Source: Trebonia sp963774945 (GTDB lineage Bacteria; Actinomycetota; Actinomycetes; Streptosporangiales; Streptosporangiaceae). From it: 64,000 nucleotides of DNA. Below are positions 18,255-27,658 of the stretch, piece by piece. The notes below the pieces were generated by a model, which did no database searches, was not told the origin of the DNA, and saw only the letters and a program-made list of their open reading frames with translations. The position numbers and the translations under genes were made by a program. Location: the NCBI GenBank assembly GCA_963774945.1, contig CAVZHA010000027.1:2418001-2482000 (forward strand). Direction: 5' to 3'. How positions within the stretch are numbered: position 1 is the stretch's first letter; each line of letters starts with the position of its first letter.

Positions 18255-19778
18255 ATGTGCACGGCAGACGGCTCGGGATGCGCCCTGGCCGCCCCCGGCG
18301 GGGCGTTCGCCAGCGTCGCCGACGCGCTCCGCGTTACCAGCGCGGCCGCGCGCTATCTGAACTCCGCGGCCGCCGACGGCCTCGACGGCCCCGCCCGGGC
18401 CGAGGCCCTGGAGCAGCTCGGGACGATCACCTCCCTGCTCGGCGCCGCCAGCAACGGGCTGATGCGGCGGTTCGACGCCGCCGACGACCACGACGCCGAC
18501 GGGTACGCCACCACCGCCGCCTGGCTCGCCGCCAAGACCCGCCTCGGCCGCAGGGACGCCAAGGCCGCCGTGCGGCAGATGCGGCTGCTGGGCAGGCACC
18601 CGTCGCTCGACGCCGCGACCGCCACCGGGGCGATCACCATCTCGTGGGCGCGGGAGATCGCCGCCTGGACCGGCCGCATCGACCACGACGACCTCCAGCA
18701 GGCAGCCGACAAGATCCTCGTCGAGGCCGCCACCGCGGGGGCCGACCTGGACGACCTGAAGCTGCTGGCGCAGGCCGCGTACGAGGCGTGGCGGGCGCAG
18801 GAGCCCGACCCCGACGACGACCCCCACGGGAAAGGCTTCGGCGACCGCTCCCTCATCCTCGACACCACCCTCGACAACGCCGGGCACCTGCGGGGCGACC
18901 TGACCCCCGAATGCTCAGCCGCCCTCGCCGCCGTCCTCGACGCCCTCGGCAAGAACCGCGGCCCCGAGGACCTGCGCACCGCCCAGCAGCGCTACCACGA
19001 CGCCCTCCAGGAAGCCTGCGAGCTCCTCATCCGCGCCAAGATGATCCCCGACCGTGCAGGCGCCGACACCCGCGTGGATGTGACTATCCCCCTCCGGGAC
19101 CTCCTCGGCATGGACGGGGCGTCGGCCGTCGAGGACACCTGGCTCCGCGCCCGCGCCGGAGAGCACGGCTACCTGTCGGGCAAGGACGCCGAGGCCATCA
19201 GCTGCGACGCGATGATCGTCCCGGTCGTCACCGGCTCCCCGAACTGGGACCTCATCACCGAGATGATCCACCTCGTCACCGACGCCTACAACCACGCCAG
19301 CGCCAAAACCGGCACCCCGCTGCCGCCCGAGGCGTGGGAGGCGCTGCAGTACGCCCTCGCCCGCCGCGCCATCCGGTTCGTCTCCGGCCCCGGCGCCCTC
19401 GCCTCCGCCCTCCGCCGCAGCCTCCTCGGCAAGCCCCTCAACACCAAAAGCGCGATCCTCGACATCGGCTACGCCGACACCATCCCCGACGCGATCCGCA
19501 AAGCCGTCATCGCCCGCGACAAAGGCTGCGCCTGGCCCGGCGGCTGCCACCGCCGCCCCGCCCACTGCGACGTCCACCACGTCAAACACAAAAAACACGG
19601 CGGCAAAACCAGCTCGACCGACTGCGTGCTCCTATGTCACTACCACCATGACATCTGCGTCCACCGCCTCGGCTGGAACCTCGAGCTCCTGCCCGACGGA
19701 TCCACCCGCGCCACCAGCCCCGACGGCAAAGTCATCCTCCGCAGCCACGGACCACCCCCAGCCCAACCCGCCGGATGA
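18255..19778 (+). CDS. DUF222 / HNH endonuclease domain protein (13E12-repeat type)
   Basis: 507 residues. The DUF222 region occupies about residues 25-390 (helical, AAAWLAAKTRLGRRDAKA-like core). The C-terminal HNH domain is CAWPGGCHRRPAHCDVHHV then SSTDCVLLCHYHHDICV, with Cys pairs for zinc and the HH/H catalytic residues intact. ATG 18255 is chosen over ATG 18234 because GGGGAGGGGG at 18237-18246 is well spaced. These proteins are abundant, multi-copy and mobile-like in actinomycetes; their biological target is not established. Confidence 0.85.
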   Translation: MCTADGSGCALAAPGGAFASVADALRVTSAAARYLNSAAADGLDGPARAEALEQLGTITSLLGAASNGLMRRFDAADDHDADGYATTAAWLAAKTRLGRRDAKAAVRQMRLLGRHPSLDAATATGAITISWAREIAAWTGRIDHDDLQQAADKILVEAATAGADLDDLKLLAQAAYEAWRAQEPDPDDDPHGKGFGDRSLILDTTLDNAGHLRGDLTPECSAALAAVLDALGKNRGPEDLRTAQQRYHDALQEACELLIRAKMIPDRAGADTRVDVTIPLRDLLGMDGASAVEDTWLRARAGEHGYLSGKDAEAISCDAMIVPVVTGSPNWDLITEMIHLVTDAYNHASAKTGTPLPPEAWEALQYALARRAIRFVSGPGALASALRRSLLGKPLNTKSAILDIGYADTIPDAIRKAVIARDKGCAWPGGCHRRPAHCDVHHVKHKKHGGKTSSTDCVLLCHYHHDICVHRLGWNLELLPDGSTRATSPDGKVILRSHGPPPAQPAG

Positions 19779-19839
19779 CTCCGACTCCGATTCCGACGGC
19801 CGCCATGCGCCCGATACGGCGACGTCTCTGCATGGTTCG

Positions 19840-20568
19840 ATGAAACGCCGGAGCGGCGTCGCAGCGCCTGGGGTGGGGGCAGCAGTGAGCCATGCGTTTA
19901 TCACGGGCGGGATAGTCGGTGTTGTTATCATCGCCCTGGTCGGCCTGGGTATCGTGACGCAGCTGATGGTCGGGGAAAGCCCGCAGGGCGTCATCATCGC
20001 CGGGAAGGTCCCAATCCTCATCGGGTTCTTCCTCCCGTGGTACTGGGTCGCGTTCTCGCCGCCAAATGGATCCACGGTCGTTAATGGCGCGATCATGAAG
20101 GCATCGACATTCACAGAAAGCGGCCTGGTCGAGCGGTCATCCGACGGCGGCAAGATCCTGCTCGGGGTCATCACTGCGGGAGCGGTCCTGGCTGTCGCGG
20201 GCCTGACCAGTGCCGGCCCGATCGCCCGGTTCCCGCACGCGGGGTTCCACCTCGTCCTGGCCTACGCGGTACTGGCGTTCGTCTGGCTGCAGCTCGCGTT
20301 CTGGAACACCGGCTTCCGGGCCGATTTCGTGAACCAGGCGGGGCGGACCCAGAGCGCCATCGACGCCTCCCGATATGTGAGCGGGAGCCTGGGGGCCGGG
20401 CTCATCATCCTGACCGTGGGCATGATCCTCACCGGGGCCGCCCTCCTCAAGCAGATCCTAATCTGGCTCGGTCTGGTTATCCTGATCGTCATAGCGCTGT
20501 CAATCTTCGACAAGTCGGCTCTGGACTTCTTCTTTCACTGGCTCCGATTCAGCTACGCCACATTCTGA
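19840..20568 (+). CDS. Multi-pass membrane protein, unknown function
   Basis: About 242 residues with at least six hydrophobic segments: FITGGIVGVVIIALVGLGIV, VPILIGFFLPWYWVAFS, ILLGVITAGAVLAVAGL, FHLVLAYAVLAFVWLQLAFW, LGAGLIILTVGMILTGAALL and ILIWLGLVILIVIALSIF. Family not recognised. ATG 19840 is given, but GTG 19885 just before the first helix is a strong alternative. It begins 61 bases after the nuclease stop and could be co-transcribed with it. Confidence 0.65.
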   Translation: MKRRSGVAAPGVGAAVSHAFITGGIVGVVIIALVGLGIVTQLMVGESPQGVIIAGKVPILIGFFLPWYWVAFSPPNGSTVVNGAIMKASTFTESGLVERSSDGGKILLGVITAGAVLAVAGLTSAGPIARFPHAGFHLVLAYAVLAFVWLQLAFWNTGFRADFVNQAGRTQSAIDASRYVSGSLGAGLIILTVGMILTGAALLKQILIWLGLVILIVIALSIFDKSALDFFFHWLRFSYATF

Positions 20569-20800
20569 GCGACCCGAGACCCATTTCAGGTTCCGGTGAT
20601 GTCTGAGGATCGGCCACGACCTCGGCCTGCAGCATGTCAGATCGGCACCAGTTGCCCCGCAAAGCCTCGCCGGTGGAACCCGGTACCGTCAAAGTGGGCC
20701 AGCACGCACCGATACAGTGTGATCTACAGGCCACCGAGACCGGTGAGCTAGCTAGCGGACGGCGGCATGGCCGCAACTGAAGTTCATGGCCGGGAGATGC
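20569..20800. other. Intergenic region, nothing recognised
   Basis: 232 bases between the membrane protein gene and the immunity gene (convergent). No gene, repeat or clear terminator was seen. The GC content drops towards the toxin-immunity pair. Confidence 0.4.
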
Positions 20801-21238
20801 TCACCCGAAGAACTCCCTCAGCGAACCCATGGACGTGGTCCACTCAGAGATCTTATTGCCGTCTTCATCTATGGATTGCCGGGGCCCTACAGCTCTCCAT
20901 GGCTCTTCAGGATCGAAATCCTTCCCGACTTCATCGAGGAAGACGATCGCGTTCTGAATGTACACGTTATCGCCTTCTCTGTACATTGGCCAGCAGCTCA
21001 GGAAATTGCTATTGCTGGGATCGGTCATGGAAGTCATCAAACAGGACGTGGCATGCGGGGCCGCGTCGAGCACGTCAAATGCCTGCCGCCAGTTGCGCCG
21101 GTAGTCAGCTTCGCGCCAGAACCCCAGAGGAACTCTGAAGGTTTCTGTGAAGTCTCCTATTACGATCTTCCCGGATACCTCTGAGTCGCCGCCCCTCTCC
21201 CCGGCCTCCTGGTTTTCCTGCAGTTCAATCGAAAACAC
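20801..21238 (-). CDS. Immunity protein of polymorphic toxin (CdiI-like)
   Basis: 145 residues, acidic, no signal peptide. The opening MFSIELQENQE with IVIGDFTETFRVPLGFW and a middle WPMYREGDNVYIQNAIVFL resembles CdiI-type immunity proteins. GTG 21236-21238 is supported by AAGGAG, which overlaps the stop codon of the toxin gene one base upstream, so the two should be translationally coupled. The expected role is to bind and block the toxin. The DNA is clearly less GC-rich than its surroundings, which points to transfer. The family assignment is from memory of the pattern. Confidence 0.65.
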   Translation of the reverse strand: MFSIELQENQEAGERGGDSEVSGKIVIGDFTETFRVPLGFWREADYRRNWRQAFDVLDAAPHATSCLMTSMTDPSNSNFLSCWPMYREGDNVYIQNAIVFLDEVGKDFDPEEPWRAVGPRQSIDEDGNKISEWTTSMGSLREFFG

Positions 21239-21239
21239 G

Positions 21240-22106
21240 TCACTCCTTCGTGTAGTTCAGCTCAGAGTCGTAGGTCCCGATCCGCACGCCTCGCCTGTTG
21301 AACATCTTCCATCCGCTGGTGACATTGTGACCGTCGACATCGGGGGTGATGTAGCTCTTGCCGTTCGTAAACGCTTCTTGGCCGTGGGAGTCGAAATGGA
21401 CTTTCTGAGCAGGGATTCGCGTAGTGTACCCCAGAACTGCCGCCCGATCACGCGAAGTGGGAGCGTATAGTTCTTGATTGGCCCTGCTGCGCGCTGCAAC
21501 CGAGTCCGCGTGATACGGGTCCCGCTTTAGCCCTGGCGATGATGTGTATCCCTGCCGGAGTTCGTAATCCTGAGCAAGGGCCAGGGCGGGTGATACCGCA
21601 ACTCGCTCGCTGCTCTGTTCGCTGCGAATCGCGCGACCGCGAACCAGGCCGGCGACGTCGGCTGAGGCCGATCCGCCCCGAGCTTCCTCAGCGGCACCTT
21701 CGGGCGCTTGACGAAGGTCACCTTTCCTCAACTCGGCAGCCTCGGCCAATCGGCCATTGCCCTTTAGACTATGACCCACTTCCGCCGTATGAGACTTCGG
21801 GTCTTCCAATTCGATTCGGCGTATCGTTCTGGAGGCCGTTTCGGGTTCGACTCTTCCCGCCCGGACACCGCTGGGGTCAATGGCGTCCTGCCGGTAGACG
21901 GCATCAACGCCGGCGCGATAAGCCCGAGCAAGTTCTATTCGCAATGCTGAGTCACCGACGCGGGAGGAACCGGGTGGGCGGTCGGTACCGCCCGTATCGC
22001 CTGAGTGCATGCGGACGGCGTCGGGATTGGGGGGAGCCGATCGTGCACGGCGGGCCGTATCCACGTAGGCAGGCCCATCGGCTGGGTCTGACTCATCAAT
22101 CCGCAC
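21240..22106 (-). CDS. Polymorphic toxin with Ntox21-like C-terminal domain
   Basis: 288 residues from GTG 22104-22106. The last 65 form a toxin module: LGYTTRIPAQKVHFDSHGQ, NGKSYITPDVDGHNVTSGWK and RIGTYDSELNY. The ITPDVDGHN...WKM pattern is typical of the 'toxin C-terminal domain' (Ntox21-like) family found at the ends of contact-dependent and polymorphic toxins, some of which are RNases. The N-terminal 220 residues are low-complexity, charged and unrecognised. No signal peptide, WXG, PAAR, RHS or LXG delivery domain is present, so this may be an orphan or truncated tip. The immunity gene follows directly. Confidence 0.7.
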   Translation of the reverse strand: MRIDESDPADGPAYVDTARRARSAPPNPDAVRMHSGDTGGTDRPPGSSRVGDSALRIELARAYRAGVDAVYRQDAIDPSGVRAGRVEPETASRTIRRIELEDPKSHTAEVGHSLKGNGRLAEAAELRKGDLRQAPEGAAEEARGGSASADVAGLVRGRAIRSEQSSERVAVSPALALAQDYELRQGYTSSPGLKRDPYHADSVAARSRANQELYAPTSRDRAAVLGYTTRIPAQKVHFDSHGQEAFTNGKSYITPDVDGHNVTSGWKMFNRRGVRIGTYDSELNYTKE

Positions 22107-22229
22107 GCGTCACCCGCCTAGTGGCGTCAGTGTCGAACATTCCCTTAGGGAAACGGCCGGATCCTAGGCTTCGGTTCACCGCAGCTCGAGCAGACAATTC
22201 CTTGTCCGCGATTGGGCGGGCAGGGCGGC

Positions 22230-23441
22230 CTATGGGATGGATTGCTCGGCTAGCTTGGGGGCGGTGTGGGTCGGCGGCGGCGCGGGGGTCGGTCGGAGGC
22301 CTCGGGCCAGGGACAGAGTTACCGCGACGGAGGCGGCTGCCATCACCGTGATGCCGATCGCCGGGGAGGTCCATTCCGCGACGGCGCCCGCGAGGGCGGC
22401 GCCGACCCCCTGCATCGCGAGCATGGCGGACGAGTGCAGCCCGAGCGCGTGCCCCTTGAGGTCTTCCGGGGTCAGGGCTATCAGCCGCTGCTGCAGCATG
22501 AGGGTCGCGGAGTAGCCGACCGAGGCGACCACGCAGACCGCGCACGCCACCGCCAGCGGCGGATGCGCGAAGAACACCAGGTACGGGCAGGCCAGCAGCA
22601 GGCGCAGCCACGGCCCGAGCCGGTCCCGCCAGCGTTCGGAGACGAACCGTCCTGCGAGCGTGTCGCCGGCCAGCATTCCGACTGCGGTGCAGGCGAACAG
22701 GGTGCCCGCATGGCGCGGCGAGTACGAGACGAACAGGGACTCGCAGCCGACGATCAGGCCGTTCGGCACGCACAGCCCGACGTAGACGTAGCGGCGGGGG
22801 GCCGAGGCCAGCAGCAGGACGTTGTTCCGCCAGGTCTGGGCGGCCGACGGGCGTCCCTTGGCGCGGGCCGGCCGTCGCGAGAGCCCGGACATGGTGAGCA
22901 CGCCGGACACCACGTAGAGCCCTGCGCCCGCCAGCAGCGTGCCGCGCGGCGACATCACGGTCACCAGGATCCCGCCGACCGCGAAGCCGACGATCTGCAT
23001 GATGCCGACCGACATGTTCAGCACCGACCGGCCGAGCATGTAGCCGTCGGGCGGAACGATCTCGTTCATCAGCCCGTACCGCACGCCGCCGCCGAGCGAG
23101 GACACGACGCCGAGCGCGAGGCCGATCGCGAGGATCGTCCCCACCCCGACGCCCGGCAGCGCCTGCGCGAAGCTGCCCACCGCGAAGATCAGCGCCAGCC
23201 AGGTGAGGGCGGCCCGGGGCGGAATCTGGTCGGCCGCCGACAGCAGCAGGGACGCCCCCGCGACCTGGGCGAGCGACGGGCCAAACATCACCAGCGCCGA
23301 CAGCAGCGGTGACCCGGTCGACGAGTACACCAGCGTCCCCAGCGCCAGCCCGGTAACCGTCGACGCCGCCACCTGGGCTGACGAGGCAACGAAAAGGGCG
23401 GTGAACTCGGGTACCCGAAACAGTTCGCCGTAGGTTCGCAC
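22230..23441 (-). CDS. MFS transporter (12-TM, drug-efflux type)
   Basis: About 403 residues with twelve predicted helices. The first segment is FTALFVASSAQVAASTVTGL; the loop 2-3 region is less conserved than in DHA1 pumps. GTG 23439-23441 is taken as the start; a TTG nine bases upstream also keeps frame. It is divergent from an ArsR-like regulator, with a palindrome between them, which suggests inducible efflux. The substrate is unknown. The C-terminus is a Pro/Thr tail. Confidence 0.8.
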   Translation of the reverse strand: MRTYGELFRVPEFTALFVASSAQVAASTVTGLALGTLVYSSTGSPLLSALVMFGPSLAQVAGASLLLSAADQIPPRAALTWLALIFAVGSFAQALPGVGVGTILAIGLALGVVSSLGGGVRYGLMNEIVPPDGYMLGRSVLNMSVGIMQIVGFAVGGILVTVMSPRGTLLAGAGLYVVSGVLTMSGLSRRPARAKGRPSAAQTWRNNVLLLASAPRRYVYVGLCVPNGLIVGCESLFVSYSPRHAGTLFACTAVGMLAGDTLAGRFVSERWRDRLGPWLRLLLACPYLVFFAHPPLAVACAVCVVASVGYSATLMLQQRLIALTPEDLKGHALGLHSSAMLAMQGVGAALAGAVAEWTSPAIGITVMAAASVAVTLSLARGLRPTPAPPPTHTAPKLAEQSIP

Positions 23442-23479
23442 GAGGCCCAAGCCTGCTGCCCGCAGCGGTCAAGACGGTA

Positions 23480-23503
23480 GAGTTTCGCAGGTACGCGAAA
23501 CTC
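23480..23503. promoter_or_regulatory. Operator-like inverted repeat between MFS and ArsR-like genes
   Basis: GAGTTTCGC (23480-23488) and GCGAAACTC (23495-23503) are perfect nine-base arms around AGGTAC, in the 83-base divergent gap. A further CGGGTACCCG palindrome lies at 23408-23417 inside the MFS 5' end. Probable binding site of the neighbouring regulator. Confidence 0.65.
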
Positions 23504-23524
23504 GGCCGAAGGACGGCGAACCCC

Positions 23525-24484
23525 GTGGGCTGGTGGCAGGTCAACGCCGACACCCTGGCGCGCAGCCGGTTCGTCATCTCGCCGCTGGCCGAGACGACCG
23601 CCAGCCTGCTGGCGCTCGAGCGCGGCACGGCCGCGCATCCGGGCGAGCGCCGGTGGCTCGACGCTCATCGGGGCGCGTACCACGGTTATGTGAAAGAGCA
23701 CCCGGACGTCCCGTGGCTCATCCGCCTGTCGCTCGCGCGGTGCTGGATCCCTGGGGTCATCACGGTGGCCCCGGCCGGCCTCGACGAGCAGGCCTTCGGC
23801 GACGAGCTGGCGCAGATCGCGAGCCTGTCGCCCGATTTCGTGGCCGGCGATCTGGGGGAAGTCGGGCTCGAGCGGTACCCCGATGATCTGCCGCGCAAGT
23901 CGGCGGACCTGCTGGAGTGGGTGTGGGCGAATACCGTCCGGCCGTACTGGCCAGAACGCCGCAAGATCATTGAGGCGGACATCGTCGCTCGCACCACCCA
24001 GCTCGGCCGCGGCGGCTGGGCCCAGGCGCTGTCCGACATGCGCCCGGGGCTCCGCTGGCTGGGCGAGGGCCGCCTGCAGATCAACGCCTACGAGAACCCG
24101 CCCCGGGAGATCTCCGGCGCGCAACTCCTGTTCGTGCCGGTGACCCCGGGAGCCGGCTGGGTTGCCTGGGACGAGCCGCACCGGTACGCGGTGATGTACC
24201 CGTGTTCCGGCGCGCTGGCCGAGCCCGCCCGGCGCGCGGCCGCACCGGAGACGCTGGGCGCGCTGCTCGGCCCGGCCCGCGCGGCCATCCTCATGCTGCT
24301 GGTCACGCCCAAGAGCACCACCCAGCTGGTCGCGCTGACCGGTCAGCGTCTCGGGTCGGTCGGCCGGCACCTGCAGATCCTGCGCGCGGCCGGGCTGCTT
24401 GAACGCCGCCGGGTCGGGCGGTCGGTGCTGTACCGCCGGTCTGCCGCCGGGGATCTCCTAGTCCGGGTCCAGAGCGGAGCATGA
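23525..24484 (+). CDS. ArsR-like winged-helix regulator with long N-terminal domain
   Basis: 319 residues from GTG 23525 (GAAGGA at 23508-23513). The DNA-binding winged helix is C-terminal (about 245-315): ARAAILMLLVTPKSTTQLVALTGQRLGSVGRHLQILRAAGLLERRRVGRS has the ArsR helix-turn-helix and wing. The N-terminal 240 residues, opening MGWWQVNADTLARSRFVISPL, belong to the DUF5937-type extension found in such actinomycete regulators and may be the ligand sensor. It likely controls the divergent MFS gene. The five-base gap to the MarR gene is convergent. Confidence 0.8.
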   Translation: MGWWQVNADTLARSRFVISPLAETTASLLALERGTAAHPGERRWLDAHRGAYHGYVKEHPDVPWLIRLSLARCWIPGVITVAPAGLDEQAFGDELAQIASLSPDFVAGDLGEVGLERYPDDLPRKSADLLEWVWANTVRPYWPERRKIIEADIVARTTQLGRGGWAQALSDMRPGLRWLGEGRLQINAYENPPREISGAQLLFVPVTPGAGWVAWDEPHRYAVMYPCSGALAEPARRAAAPETLGALLGPARAAILMLLVTPKSTTQLVALTGQRLGSVGRHLQILRAAGLLERRRVGRSVLYRRSAAGDLLVRVQSGA

Positions 24485-24489
24485 CCCGG

Positions 24490-24960
24490 TTAGCCGGGAG
24501 GCGGTTCGGAGATCGCCTGCTCATAGGCGCGCAGCGTCGTGATGAACGTGACCCGCTCTGCTGGCGTGAGCGGCTCCAGTGCGCGTCGCCAGGCGCGCGC
24601 GCCGGGTGCGAGCCACTGCTCAATGGCCGCCCGGTGCTCGCTGGCGATAACGACGATGTGCCGCCGACGGTCCGCCTCGTCTTCGCGTCTGGTCAGCACC
24701 CCCTTCGCCGCCATCTCGCTGACCAGCAGGCTGACTGTCGTCGGAGCCACCTGCAACCGCTCGGCGATGTCCGACACGGTCAGCGGTCCGTCGAACAGCA
24801 GGTACGACAGCAGCGAGAGGTGCCTCGGGGCTAGGTCAAGCGACTGCAGGCCGGACGGGACGGCCAGTCGCTTGGCCCGCGCGACCAGTCGCGGCATCAG
24901 CAGCAGGAGCTGCCGAATCGTGGCGTCGGTGGACAGCCCTGCGGACGATTCCTTTGACAC
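24490..24960 (-). CDS. MarR family transcriptional regulator
   Basis: 156 residues. The winged helix is LTVSDIAERLQVAPTTVSLLVSEMAAKGVLTRREDEADRRRHIVV, with the wing signature DxRRHxV. GTG 24958-24960 follows GGGAA. It diverges from a tautomerase gene across a 72-base gap with an inverted repeat, its probable operator. MarR proteins usually release DNA when bound by a phenolic or other small ligand. Confidence 0.9.
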   Translation of the reverse strand: MSKESSAGLSTDATIRQLLLLMPRLVARAKRLAVPSGLQSLDLAPRHLSLLSYLLFDGPLTVSDIAERLQVAPTTVSLLVSEMAAKGVLTRREDEADRRRHIVVIASEHRAAIEQWLAPGARAWRRALEPLTPAERVTFITTLRAYEQAISEPPPG

Positions 24961-24974
24961 TTCCCGCCATCCAA

Positions 24975-24998
24975 ATTATCTTTGGAAACAAAGCTAAT
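24975..24998. promoter_or_regulatory. MarR operator candidate
   Basis: ATTATCTTTG (24975-24984) and CAAAGCTAAT (24989-24998) form an inverted repeat with nine of ten bases matching around GAAA, in an AT-rich island between the divergent MarR and tautomerase genes. This is the size and symmetry usual for MarR dimers. Confidence 0.65.
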
Positions 24999-25032
24999 TG
25001 TAATCTCGCCCCGATTATCGCAGGAGAACGGC

Positions 25033-25417
25033 ATGCCCCACCTGACCGTCCATGCGCTCGAAGATGACCTCGCCGGACGGGAAGCGGCCCTGGCCGAGGC
25101 GCTGACCGACTCGATTGCGGCGGTGTACGGCGAGTGGGCCCGTGAGCTCGTCACCGTGCAGCTCATCGGGGTACCGGTCGGGCGCTGGGCGGTCGGGGGC
25201 CGAGCTCGTCAGGACCGGTTCCCCGGCGGTTACGCTCGGCGTCCGCGAGGCGATGTTCGCGCGGCCGGACGCCGAGGAGCTGATCCGCCGGCTCATCGCG
25301 TCGCTGACCGACGCGACAGCCTCGGTCTTCGGCGAGCAGAGTCGGGCCAGGACCACGGTGGAGTTGGTCGCGACGCCGGCGGGCAGGACCGGTGTCGGCG
25401 GAGTGCTGGAGGAGTAG
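25033..25417 (+). CDS. 4-oxalocrotonate tautomerase-family protein (one frameshift)
   Basis: About 127 residues in two 4-OT-like halves. The start Met-Pro-His places Pro at position 1, the catalytic base of tautomerases. ATG 25033 is preceded by CAGGAGA. The frame breaks near 25200 in a run of five G. Removing one G gives RWAVGAELVRTG and continues to the second half (EAMFARPDAEELIRRLIASLTDA) and the stop at 25415-25417. As written the product would be truncated and fused to unrelated sequence. Likely substrate: an enol or halo-acid; regulated by the divergent MarR. Confidence 0.75.
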
Positions 25418-25479
25418 CAGCGGCCCGGCCGCGATCGCGGACGCGTGTCGCTCTGAATCATCGAGGCGGCTGGGGTTGC

Positions 25480-27565
25480 CTAGCGCGGGCGGGCACGGAA
25501 CCAGGTTTCCCTGTCCAGGGGGTCGGGGCCGATTCTGGGGCGGACCGGGGGCGGTCCGGTGACCGGGGTGTAGTGGGTCACCTCGGAGGTGAAGACGGCC
25601 TCTCCGCTGGTCTGCTCGGGGAGCTGGGCCAGCAGCGGCTGGACGTTCCTGGTCGGGATCGTGCCGGTCAGCGTCAGGGCAGGCGGCGGCGCGCGCCGTC
25701 GGCCTCGGTGCCGGTGACGAGGCCGGACATCCGGGCCAGGGTCACGGTCACCACCGGGAGCGCGCCGACCGGGATCTCCAGCTGGAAGGTCTCGACCGGC
25801 TCGCAGACGACCGTGCGGGCCTGCCGGAGGGCGTCGTGCACCAGGACCGGGGCTAGGTTGCGGAAGTCGGCGCCGACCGAGGACACGTTCTTGTTGAACT
25901 TCTGGTGCATGGCGGACTGCCTCGGCCAGTAGCCGGTGTGGGTCAGCACCACCCGCGCGTCGGGGATCTCCCAGCCGGACAGGCCCTGGGCGAGGGCCGT
26001 CCGAACCCCCTCCCAGGTCGCGGCGAAGAAGGCGGGCGGCATCGAGCCGAGCTCGACGTCCAGGTCGCAGCTGAGGCCGGCGCCGACGGGCGCGGGCTCG
26101 ACCCGGACCCCGAGGGTGGCCAGGTAGGGCGTGGTGTGCTCGGACGAGATGGCGAAGGCCGCGCCGGTGCCCCCGATCCGCTCGATGTGCACGGTGACCG
26201 TCGGGCGGAAGGTGACGGCGACGCCGAACTGCTCGGCCAGCAGCGCGGCGATCACCTCCTTCTGCACCTCGCCGTAGAGGCTGACCGCGATCTCGTGCCG
26301 CTCGTCGTCGAGCCGCAGGTTGATCAGCGGGTCCGCCTCCGCCAGCTCCTGCAGGGCGGCGAACAGCCGGCCGCGCTGCGCGCGGTCGACCGGGTCGACC
26401 ACCGACTCGAGCGCGGGGCGCGGGAACTGGCGGGTGACCCGGCCGGGAATGGCCTGGCCGACCCAGGCACCGACGGTGGCCGAGGCGAGGCCGCGGACCC
26501 GGACGACGTCGCCGGCGGTGGCGGCGCCGGTCTGGGTCCAGCCCTGCGGGGTCGACCGTTCCAGCGACGTGATGACGCCGGGCCGCCCCTCCCCCGCCGC
26601 CGCGCGGTCCCTGACCTTGAGCTCGCCGCCGAAGATGCGGCAGTGCGCTAGCCGGCCGCGGTCGGCGTGCTCGATCTTGTAGACCACTCCGGACAGCGCG
26701 CAGGCCGACTCTCGCGCCCACGGCAGCAGGGTCGGCAGCGCGGCCAGCAGGTCGGGGACGCCTGAACCGGTCAGCGCCGACCCGGCCGCGACCGGCACCA
26801 GTAGGCACCGGCGCACCTGTGCCCGGGCCGAGCGCAGCGCGAGCCCGGCGTTGACAGCCGGCCCGGCGTTCGTGGCCGGGCCGGCGTCTCGGGGCCGGCT
26901 CGCCAGCGCTGGCGGCCGGATCCCGGGCGCTGCCGGCCGGCCGGACCGGGGAACTCGGCTAGGGCCGCGCGCAGCACCCGGTCGTCGAGCATCGCGAGGA
27001 CGTCGATCACCCGGGCGTCGGACAACGCGATCGGGCGCGTGGCTGCGTTCACGGTGCCCGGGGCCACGACGTCGGTCAGCGGCAGCGTTTGCACGCCGCC
27101 GGGCGCGGTCAGCCGCCGGCCGATCTCGGCCTGCACCCGGGCCGGGTCGGCGCCGCCGCGGTCGATCTTGTTGATGAAGATCAGCGTGGGCACGGCCAGG
27201 CGGCGCAGGGCGCGCCAGAGGACGACGGTCTGCGACTGGACGCCCTCCACCGCCGAGACGACGAGGACGGCCGCGTCGAGCACGGCCAGGCTCCGCTCGA
27301 CCTCGGCGATGAAGTCGGAGTGGCCCGGGGTGTCGATGAGGTTGACCTGGACGTCCCCCACGGCGAAGGACGCGACGTTCGTGCGCACGGTGATGCCGCG
27401 ACGCCGCTCGATGTCCATCGAGTCGGTGCGGGTGGTGCCGTCGTCGACGCTGCCGGGCGCGGCGATGGCGCCGGCCTCGTAGAGGAGCCGTTCGGTCAGG
27501 CTCGTCTTGCCCGCGTCAACATGCGCGAGGATGCCCAGATTGATGGTGTGCGTTACGTACGACAA
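25480..27565 (-). CDS. TetM/OtrA-like ribosomal protection GTPase (two frameshifts)
   Basis: About 695 residues over three frames. The G domain is intact: AHVDAGKTSL (G1), RRGITVRT (G2), DTPGHSDF (G3) and INKIDRGG (G4), as in EF-G and Tet(M). Domains II-V follow in a second frame (QVRRCLLVPVAAGSALTGSG, FGGELKVRDRA, ISSEHTTPYLATLGVR, QKFNKNVSSVGADFRNLAPV). The final 60 residues are in a third frame (LTGTIPTRNVQPLLAQLPE). Breaks are near 26915 and 25685. Such proteins remove tetracyclines from the ribosome; actinomycete members (OtrA) often protect producers. It starts from TTG 27563-27565. The MFS gene lies 93 bases upstream on the same strand. Confidence 0.8.
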
Positions 27566-27658
27566 GTGACAACTGCTCCAGAAGTCGGGTCGGGACTGTC
27601 GGCAGAGCAGTAGCCGCTCGCATCTCGGTGACCTCCAGAGCTAGTCGTCAGTTGATGG

